From: Wukongarchaeum sp048886645
Lineage (GTDB): Archaea; Asgardarchaeota; Wukongarchaeia; Wukongarchaeales; Wukongarchaeaceae
Direction of reading: 5' to 3'
NCBI GenBank assembly: GCA_048886645.1
Contig: JBHLKN010000098.1
Coordinates: 1 to 6,842 of the forward strand
Length of the DNA stretch: 6,842 nucleotides
The notes beneath the pieces were generated by a model that worked only from the letters and a program-made list of their open reading frames with translations, did no database searches and was not told the DNA's origin. The translations under genes were made by a program, and so were the position numbers. This document shows, in pieces, positions 1 to 4,303 of the stretch (within the stretch, counting starts at the first letter, position 1; each line of letters opens with the position of its first letter).

Positions 1-884
1 CAACGTTCCATGCAATATTCGCACTTAACGCACTCTACTTCTCTAACCGGGATTATTTTTTCATTTTCTTCGTCGGCTTCAAAAACCTTAACAGGACAAT
101 TTCTAACACAAGCTTTACAAAATGTACACAAGTCATGCCTTATAGTAATGCTATATACTGGTATGTTTCTTTTAATAGAAAGACGTTCATGTAGCTTCGG
201 GTTATAAAAAGGTCTAAGAGTTACAGGAACAACTTTTTTGAAATTATAATCTGTATCAAAACCGTAAATGGGAAGCTGTTTTTTTAACTTTTCAAGGTCA
301 TCGGATGTTGGTTCCACTATTTTTGCGTTTTTTCCTAACGATTCTATCTCGCCTCCAACGAATATTTCTCCGCCTACAATCATTTCACCCGTGTTGGTTC
401 CTGAATCACCCAAAATTATGATGATTCCACCCATCATGAACAAACCAGTCATCGACGAAGTTTTACCACCAATTATTACCATCCCTCGTTTGTGGAGTTG
501 TGCTGTTCTTGCTGTTGCGTCTCCTTTTACGATCACCTTGGCACCATAGTTGCCTTGTGCTACACCATCACCGACATCACCTTCTACGATCAAAGTCCCA
601 GAGGTCATATTGTCTCCGACATACCAACCTCCATTACCGTAAACATGCATCCTTAACTTATCACCACAAGTTGCAGCGTAGTATCCCACACTACCATTGA
701 TTATTAAGTCTATATCCCGCGTACAACCTGCTGCGATAAAATGGAGACTATGGGGATTTTTAATGAGGACTTTTTTGTGATCATTTCTTAAGAAGTTTAG
801 ATGTTTGTTTAATTCGCGAGAATTATAACTTCTTGCATCAATAATTTCATCAAAAAGTTCCTCAGAGATTTCTTGAACAAGCAT
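1..884 (-). CDS. Glutamate synthase GXGXG domain fused to a 2x[4Fe-4S] ferredoxin domain (C-terminus off left edge)
   Basis: This is the GXGXG part of an archaeal-type split glutamate synthase, which makes glutamate from glutamine and 2-oxoglutarate. The visible 294 residues start at an ATG behind a GGAGAGGT ribosome site, 19 bp after the amidotransferase stop. Residues about 45-190 form a glycine-rich right-handed beta-helix, with GNGGWYVGD (83-91) followed by repeated G-x-x-G turns. From about residue 240 a ferredoxin domain begins: C253-xx-C256-xx-C259-xxx-C263-P, then C285-xx-C288-xx-C291. The next codon begins TG at the window edge, so the last Cys of a second [4Fe-4S] site is likely. 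In many archaea this ferredoxin module heads a separate FMN-domain protein, so the frame probably continues into the FMN catalytic domain; that part is not visible. FwdC-type proteins also carry GXGXG domains, but the adjacent amidotransferase argues for glutamate synthase. Confidence 0.88.
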   Translation of the reverse strand, partial: MLVQEISEELFDEIIDARSYNSRELNKHLNFLRNDHKKVLIKNPHSLHFIAAGCTRDIDLIINGSVGYYAATCGDKLRMHVYGNGGWYVGDNMTSGTLIVEGDVGDGVAQGNYGAKVIVKGDATARTAQLHKRGMVIIGGKTSSMTGLFMMGGIIIILGDSGTNTGEMIVGGEIFVGGEIESLGKNAKIVEPTSDDLEKLKKQLPIYGFDTDYNFKKVVPVTLRPFYNPKLHERLSIKRNIPVYSITIRHDLCTFCKACVRNCPVKVFEADEENEKIIPVREVECVKCEYCMER

Positions 885-903
885 AGTTTCCCAACCTCTC
901 CTT

Positions 904-1890
904 CTATACAGTTAAAATTTGAGTTTTCGGTAATGAGATCCTCTCATATTCTTGTCTTAATTTCTCCTTTATTTCAGGAATTTCAAATACTGCGACATCT
1001 CCTGGTGCCAGATAATGTATTGGAGATTCAGGGGAAATAGATCTAAGCGGACCTTCTTCAGAAGCTATCGCGAAAAAAACATCTGTTTCCGTGGTTACTG
1101 CTGGCCTTAATCCTAAAGGATCTTTAGCAACGCCTATACCCCAAGGAGTGCTCACTATAAAAGAGAAAGGACCGTCCATATCCTCTATAGCGTTTTTTAA
1201 GGCTTCTTCTAAGGAATCGCCTTGCATCATTCGCCAAACTATGTAATGGATCAGAACTTCACTATCATTATATGTGAAAAAGTCAAACCCCCGTCTTTTC
1301 AGTTTTTGACGCCATTCATAATAATTCGTTATTTGCCCATTATGAACCACTGCAAAATCATGGTAGACAGTGTCGAATAAAGGATGAGCAAAATACCTAT
1401 TTACGACGCTTTCAGTAGAGAATCTTACGTGACCGATTGCATGAGTACCAAACTTACTTGAAATATTGAAGAAATCGTCAAATTCTTTCACCAATAAGCA
1501 ATCTTTGAAAATCTTCATCCGCCTACCAATGCTTAAAACATCAGCATTGTCGACTTTATCGAACTCTCTTAAAAGCTTGATTAACTTACTATGCTCGTTA
1601 ATGGTGAGAAGGTATTCATTAAAACCGATATCACCACGTGTTCTAAGCTTAATATCATGAATGTTACCATCACAAGCAGCAATTATAGAGGATGTAGATG
1701 CTTCACTCCCCGGAACATCTGGAACAACGATGGTTAGGATATATTGCTTTTCGCTAATACCTATGTCATTATAAATTGCGACACCTGTGGAATCAGATCC
1801 ACGATGCTGTAATTCCTTAAGCATTTTGATTATTATTTCACCGATGAGACCTTCTCCATTTTTTAACACAATACCTGCAATTCCACACAA
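904..1890 (-). CDS. Class II glutamine amidotransferase subunit of archaeal glutamate synthase (TTG start)
   Basis: This stand-alone amidotransferase domain releases ammonia from glutamine for the glutamate synthase reaction. With the TTG start at 1890 it has 328 residues and begins M-CGIAGI, placing the N-terminal nucleophile Cys at position 2, exposed once Met is removed. Class II motifs follow in order: HRGSDSTG (29-36), GHVRFST (153-159), HNGQITN (183-189), TYNDSE (206-211), then a DPLGLRP segment near the C-terminus. The frame is open back to an ATG at 1968, which would add 26 residues before the catalytic Cys. I prefer TTG because GGAGGAA (1903-1897) lies 8 nt upstream of it, while the ATG has no ribosome site and sits in a hairpin loop. 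A cleaved propeptide, as in bacterial GltB, is the alternative. It is followed after 19 bp by the GXGXG-ferredoxin gene, so they are probably one operon. Confidence 0.9.
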   Translation of the reverse strand: MCGIAGIVLKNGEGLIGEIIIKMLKELQHRGSDSTGVAIYNDIGISEKQYILTIVVPDVPGSEASTSSIIAACDGNIHDIKLRTRGDIGFNEYLLTINEHSKLIKLLREFDKVDNADVLSIGRRMKIFKDCLLVKEFDDFFNISSKFGTHAIGHVRFSTESVVNRYFAHPLFDTVYHDFAVVHNGQITNYYEWRQKLKRRGFDFFTYNDSEVLIHYIVWRMMQGDSLEEALKNAIEDMDGPFSFIVSTPWGIGVAKDPLGLRPAVTTETDVFFAIASEEGPLRSISPESPIHYLAPGDVAVFEIPEIKEKLRQEYERISLPKTQILTV

Positions 1891-1896
1891 CCGGTA

Positions 1897-1903
1897 TTCC
1901 TCC
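1897..1903 (-). promoter_or_regulatory. Strong Shine-Dalgarno that decides the TTG start of the amidotransferase
   Basis: The minus strand reads GGAGGAA here, with GGAGG ending 8 nt before the TTG at 1890. This is the best ribosome site in the local frame and would place the catalytic Cys directly after the initiator residue. Confidence 0.75.
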
Positions 1904-1959
1904 AAACAATATTCTAACTTTGTTATTATAGCAAAATTTGACATATTAATACAGGCTTT

Positions 1960-1978
1960 TCTCGGCATTTTACCGAGA
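1960..1978 (-). repeat. Small hairpin between the zinc-ribbon gene and the amidotransferase gene
   Basis: A perfect 6-bp inverted repeat, TCTCGG/CCGAGA, encloses a 7-nt loop. On the minus-strand transcript it lies 8 nt after the zinc-ribbon stop codon, and the ATG at 1968 falls in its loop. On that strand it is followed by A residues, so it does not look like a terminator. It could be a processing or stability element, or chance; function is unknown. Confidence 0.4.
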
Positions 1979-1986
1979 TTTTATTT

Positions 1987-2277
1987 TCATCCTATTTCTC
2001 TTTCCAACTCCTTTGCTCTTTCTATTTTCCATTTAAGCCCACAGCCAAGGCATAAGACTTTAATTCTGATATTCCCATTGTAAATGGTCTTTTTTACGTT
2101 AGGATCAACTGCCATATACACAATGATAGAATCTATTTGGTTACAGTGTGGACATTTGCCTTTTCCACCATAGCTGATTACTTTCCAATCTAATTTCCAA
2201 CGATGTCCACAATTATAGCATTGCATTTCATCAACTGATACTTGATCAGCTGCTTCTCCACATTCAGGACAACTCAT
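1987..2277 (-). CDS. Small double zinc-ribbon protein, function unknown
   Basis: I do not recognise a characterised family for this 96-residue protein. It has four CxxC knuckles: C3/C6 with C20/C23, and C42/C45 with C76/C79. Each pair would bind one zinc, giving two ribbons in tandem. Both ribbons close with the same C-G-x-x-W-K pattern (CGHRWK and CGLKWK), so an internal duplication is likely. A short charged tail (KIERAKELEREIG) follows. There is no signal peptide or membrane segment. The ATG at 2277 is preceded by an AGGGGGT motif, a one-mismatch Shine-Dalgarno. It precedes the amidotransferase gene by 96 bp on the same strand and may be its first operon partner. Such ribbons commonly bind nucleic acid or protein; a regulatory or assembly role for glutamate synthase is a guess from position only. 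Confidence 0.75.
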   Translation of the reverse strand: MSCPECGEAADQVSVDEMQCYNCGHRWKLDWKVISYGGKGKCPHCNQIDSIIVYMAVDPNVKKTIYNGNIRIKVLCLGCGLKWKIERAKELEREIG

Positions 2278-2305
2278 TTTTTAAACCCCCTTAAAGTGAA
2301 TTTTT

Positions 2306-2382
2306 TCTTCTGTTAATGATTTTATTAAAAAAAGGTGAGTTTATGTGGACTTTTTGTTATTCGACCACTGAAAAAAATATGT
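2306..2382. repeat. 77-bp direct repeat, copy 1, abutting the N gap
   Basis: This segment runs exactly up to the first N and is identical over all 77 bp to 2483-2559, which begins at the first base after the gap. The placement at both contig ends suggests unmerged assembly overlap rather than a biological repeat. Confidence 0.95.
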
Positions 2383-2482
2383 NNNNNNNNNNNNNNNNNN
2401 NNNNNNNNNNNNNNNNNNNNNNNNNNNNNNNNNNNNNNNNNNNNNNNNNNNNNNNNNNNNNNNNNNNNNNNNNNNNNNNNNN
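2383..2482. other. Assembly gap, 100 Ns
   Basis: Exactly 100 ambiguous bases, a common scaffold placeholder for a gap of unknown size. Any frame read across it is not real. Confidence 0.99.
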
Positions 2483-2559
2483 TCTTCTGTTAATGATTTT
2501 ATTAAAAAAAGGTGAGTTTATGTGGACTTTTTGTTATTCGACCACTGAAAAAAATATGT
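2483..2559. repeat. 77-bp direct repeat, copy 2, abutting the N gap
   Basis: Identical to 2306-2382. After this copy the sequence continues towards glnA without a break, so this is the left end of the glnA-side contig. Confidence 0.95.
2504..2554 (-). terminator. Possible poly-U termination region of glnA
   Basis: On the minus strand two T7 runs (2554-2548 and 2510-2504) lie about 80-125 nt past the glnA stop. Archaeal RNA polymerase terminates at U-tracts without needing a hairpin, so these are plausible ends of the glnA transcript. No strong stem precedes them. Confidence 0.35.
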
Positions 2560-2593
2560 GCAGACAAATGTATAATAGAAGGTTCTTTCTGAA

Positions 2594-2647
2594 CTCATTG
2601 AATTTATGAATGTTTGAGATCTCATTGAATTTATGAATGTTTGAGAT
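2594..2647. repeat. glnA: Perfect 27-bp tandem duplication across the glnA 3' end
   Basis: Two identical 27-bp units abut, at 2594-2620 and 2621-2647. The right-hand unit encodes the last glnA codons and the TAA stop (2633-2631); the left-hand unit repeats them downstream, outside the frame in use. Because the gene keeps its own stop in the inner copy, the protein is unaffected. Confidence 0.95.
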
Positions 2648-4004
2648 ATTTTTCTAGTTCCCATGGAGTAACTTGAAGCCTAAACTGATCCCATTCGTCA
2701 CGTTTAACCTTTAGAAAATTCTCATATACGTGGCTTCCTAAAGTCTTTTTTAACACATCGTCTTTCTCCAATTCACATAGTGCTTCTACTAACGTGCTGG
2801 GTAAAGAGTCGATACCCAGTTCGGTTCTTTCTTTAGCGGTCATTTCGTAAATATCTGCTTCAACAGGTTCTGGAGGAAGTATCTTTTTCTCTATGCCGTC
2901 AAGACCTGCAGCACACATGCAAGCAAACGCTAAATAGGGATTGCATGATGGGTCAGGACACCTGAATTCTGCTCTTATGGCTTTTTCCATGCCCGGGAAG
3001 TACTCTGGAACCCTTATCAGGGTAGATCGATTTCTATGAGCCCAAGAGATGTAAACTGGCGCTTCATATCCTGGAACTAGTCTCTTGTAAGAATTGACAG
3101 TTGGTGCAACTACACCAGCTAAAGCCTTAGCATGAGATAATAAACCTCCAATAAAATACAGAGCTTCATCAGTTAGAACATCACTTCTCTTCTTTTCAGG
3201 ATCGTAGAAAGCGTTCTTGTTCTTCTCTATTTCCCAAAGACTTTGATGAGTATGCATTCCAGAACCATTAACGCCAAAGATCGGTTTAGGCATGAAAGAG
3301 GCTATATAACCACGTAAGTGGGCGATGGTTTTTGCAACCATTTTATAGGTCATAACTCTATCTGCTGTTGTCACAAGGTTTGCGAATCTGAAATCAACTT
3401 CATACTGGGAAGGAGCGACTTCATGGTGGCTCATCTCTATCTCGATGCCAAAGTTTTCCAAGGAGAATATCATGTCTCTTCTGAAATCTTCTGCAAGATC
3501 AAGTGGATGGAAGTCAAAGTAGCCACCGCTATCAATTTTTATAGGCTCTATGATACCTTCTTTCGACTTTTGGAATAGGAAAAACTCTAATTCAGGGCCA
3601 CAATTGTATACATATCCCATTTCCTTTGCTTTTTGCGCTACTAGTTGAGCCACATACCGGGGATCGCCTTCGAATCGTTCACCATTAGGAAAATATACAT
3701 CGCAAATTAGTCGGGCGACTTTCTTTTCATTAGGTCTCCAGGGAAGTATTGCCAAGGTATTTGGATCAGGGACCAAAAGCATATCAGACTCATCAATCGG
3801 TGTAAAACCAAGGATAGAAGAGCCGTCAAAACCTATGCCGTCCTCGAATGCATCTTCAAGTTGTTTATCGGTTATGGCTGTAGATTTTATTATACCGCGT
3901 AGATCTGTGAACTGGAGTCGTATGAATTTTACGTCCTTTTGTTTTGCTGTTTCAAGCGCTTTTGCTTTGGTTTCTTCACTATAATTAGTCCTAATTCTAC
4001 CCAT
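2631..4004 (-). CDS. glnA: Glutamine synthetase, type I-alpha
   Basis: This cytoplasmic dodecameric enzyme makes glutamine from glutamate, ammonium and ATP. The 457 residues match the usual GSI length, and all core motifs are present: FDGSS (59-63), GPELEFFLF (136-144, metal ligands), HHEVAPSQYE (193-202), NGSGMHTHQS (246-255, ATP/glutamate site), KRLVPGYEAP (307-316) and EFRCPDPSCNPY (346-357). The NLYDLPPE adenylylation site of the beta type is replaced by ADIYEMTAKER, so control by adenylylation is unlikely. The site aligned from memory with Bacillus Arg62 (glutamine feedback) is Pro69 here. I start at the ATG at 4004: AGGTGATC (4015-4008) precedes it, and the in-frame GTG at 4013 lies inside that ribosome site. 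It diverges from nrpR, its likely repressor. The 3' end carries a 27-bp tandem duplication that does not change the protein. Confidence 0.97.
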   Translation of the reverse strand: MGRIRTNYSEETKAKALETAKQKDVKFIRLQFTDLRGIIKSTAITDKQLEDAFEDGIGFDGSSILGFTPIDESDMLLVPDPNTLAILPWRPNEKKVARLICDVYFPNGERFEGDPRYVAQLVAQKAKEMGYVYNCGPELEFFLFQKSKEGIIEPIKIDSGGYFDFHPLDLAEDFRRDMIFSLENFGIEIEMSHHEVAPSQYEVDFRFANLVTTADRVMTYKMVAKTIAHLRGYIASFMPKPIFGVNGSGMHTHQSLWEIEKNKNAFYDPEKKRSDVLTDEALYFIGGLLSHAKALAGVVAPTVNSYKRLVPGYEAPVYISWAHRNRSTLIRVPEYFPGMEKAIRAEFRCPDPSCNPYLAFACMCAAGLDGIEKKILPPEPVEADIYEMTAKERTELGIDSLPSTLVEALCELEKDDVLKKTLGSHVYENFLKVKRDEWDQFRLQVTPWELEKYLKHS

Positions 4005-4007
4005 AAA

Positions 4008-4015
4008 GATCACCT
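4008..4015 (-). promoter_or_regulatory. glnA: glnA Shine-Dalgarno, overlapping the stop codon of an upstream reading frame
   Basis: The minus strand reads AGGTGATC, an excellent match to the archaeal 16S 3' end, with GGTGA ending 5 nt before the glnA ATG. The TGA inside it (4012-4010) is also the stop codon of a 39-codon leader frame, an arrangement typical of translational coupling. Confidence 0.85.
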
Positions 4016-4129
4016 AACATTTTGTTGTTTCAAGCGTTCTCTGAATTTTCGGCTTCGGATCGCCTGAAACTGATAAATTTTTCTAAATTCTTTGCCAAGT
4101 TTTAGTTTTCTAGGTTGGTTTTCGATCAC
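4010..4129 (-). CDS. Putative glnA leader peptide (39 codons, basic, Gln-containing)
   Basis: A reading frame starts at GTG (4129-4127) with AAGGTGA (4143-4137) 7 nt upstream. It runs 39 codons and stops at the TGA inside the glnA Shine-Dalgarno, 5 nt before the glnA ATG. An in-frame TAA at 4144-4142 bounds it upstream. The peptide has 13 Lys/Arg, 3 Glu, 5 Gln and no Cys; Gln codons fall at 5, 20, 22, 35 and 36. A 10-bp hairpin spans codons 20-35. Its position suggests a translated leader that couples ribosome movement to glnA expression. Against this, the leader strand is purine-rich, which by itself yields Lys, Arg, Gln and Asn codons, and the predicted transcript start (near 4139) may clip the ribosome site. 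I know no homolog. Confidence 0.3.
   Translation of the reverse strand: MIENQPRKLKLGKEFRKIYQFQAIRSRKFRERLKQQNVR
4027..4070 (-). promoter_or_regulatory. Stem-loop in the glnA 5' leader
   Basis: On the minus strand GTTTCAGGCG (4070-4061) can pair with CGCTTGAAAC (4036-4027): ten consecutive RNA pairs, one of them G-U, around a 24-nt loop. The stem ends 11 nt before the glnA Shine-Dalgarno. It could affect ribosome access or be a protein or small-RNA target. It does not resemble a riboswitch I recognise. Confidence 0.45.
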
Positions 4130-4145
4130 CTTAAACTCACCTTAA
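4126..4145. repeat. Two 9-bp direct repeats, 11 bp apart, near the glnA transcript start
   Basis: TCACCTTAA occurs at 4126-4134 and 4137-4145, one helical turn apart. On the minus strand each reads TTAAGGTGA, so each also resembles a Shine-Dalgarno. The upstream copy is well placed to serve the GTG of the leader reading frame. A regulator site on one face of the DNA is the other reading. Confidence 0.5.
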
Positions 4146-4152
4146 TGGTAAA

Positions 4153-4170
4153 GTTTAAATATATATAAAC
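4153..4170. promoter_or_regulatory. Near-palindromic TATA element of the glnA-nrpR divergent region
   Basis: The 18-bp A/T block flanked by GTTTA and TAAAC reads as a TATA box on both strands. The minus strand gives TTTATATA (4169-4162), close to the archaeal consensus, predicting a glnA start near 4139 and a leader of about 135 nt. The plus strand gives TTTAAATA behind GTAAAG, a fair BRE, predicting a start near 4185. The glnA direction is the better match. Confidence 0.6.
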
Positions 4171-4190
4171 GGATATTTACTTCCGATTAT
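4165..4190. promoter_or_regulatory. Candidate NrpR operator
   Basis: ATAAACGGA (4165-4173) and TCCGATTAT (4182-4190) form a 9-bp inverted repeat with one mismatch, separated by 8 bp. The core can be read as GGAT-N6-TTCC, close to the GGAA-N6-TTCC and GGTA-N6-TACC operators known for methanogen NrpR. It overlaps the upstream edge of the glnA TATA box, where a repressor would block TBP/TFB, and it would cover the start site of a plus-strand transcript. That NrpR is encoded next door supports the assignment, which rests on pattern and position only. Confidence 0.5.
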
Positions 4191-4205
4191 GTAAGAAGTA
4201 TGTTT

Positions 4206-4258
4206 CCTTTATATTAATAAATCTTTCGGTTGATTTTTGTAAAGAAACATTTAAAATT
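4206..4258 (+). promoter_or_regulatory. nrpR: Candidate nrpR promoter(s)
   Basis: Two TATA-like elements lie closer to nrpR than the shared one: TTTATATTAA (4208-4217) and TTTAAAATTA (about 4250-4259), the latter behind AAAGAAAC, a BRE-like purine run. They predict leaders of about 60 or 25 nt. I cannot choose between these and the shared element. Confidence 0.35.
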
Positions 4259-4303
4259 AAGTTCAAAAAACAGTGAAAACAGGTCAAAATTAGGGAATTT
4301 AGA

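Larger units (their letters stand above)
2278..2630. other. Gene-poor spacer holding the assembly gap
   Basis: I see no well-supported gene between the zinc-ribbon start and the glnA stop. The stretch contains a 77-bp segment present twice, 100 Ns, two A7 runs per copy, and one copy of a 27-bp tandem repeat. If the two 77-bp copies are one sequence, the true spacer is about 176 bp. On the minus strand TTTAATAAAA (about 2321-2331) could be a TATA element for the zinc-ribbon gene, with a transcript start near 2300. Confidence 0.7.

Noticed and set aside
1891..1968. N-terminal extension of the amidotransferase from ATG 1968
   Set aside because: There is no ribosome site, the ATG sits in a hairpin loop, and it places 27 residues before a nucleophile that must be N-terminal. 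The TTG with GGAGG is better.
1960..1978. Reading the hairpin followed by T-rich DNA as a plus-strand terminator
   Set aside because: No plus-strand gene ends here, so the terminator shape on that strand is coincidental.
1787..2083. A 98-codon plus-strand frame across the amidotransferase start
   Set aside because: It is antisense to two supported genes and its composition looks like a reverse-frame shadow.
2316..2609. A 97-codon plus-strand frame spanning the N gap
   Set aside because: It is joined only through 100 undetermined bases, and both halves encode the same duplicated segment. It is an assembly artefact.
2306..2647. CRISPR array or mobile-element interpretation of the repeats
   Set aside because: There are only two copies of each repeat, no regular spacers, no terminal inverted repeats and no transposase; the 77-bp pair flanks an assembly gap.
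4011..4013. GTG start for glnA three codons upstream
   Set aside because: This GTG is part of the AGGTGATC ribosome site that serves the ATG at 4004.
4178..4200. Inverted repeat TACTTC (4178-4183) / GAAGTA (4195-4200)
   Set aside because: Only 6 bp with an 11-bp spacer; it overlaps the stronger 9-bp repeat at 4165-4190, which explains the region better.
4200..4250. Inverted repeat ATGTTTC (4200-4206) / GAAACAT (4244-4250)
   Set aside because: Seven pairs across a 37-bp spacer are expected by chance in AT-rich DNA, and it does not match an NrpR pattern.
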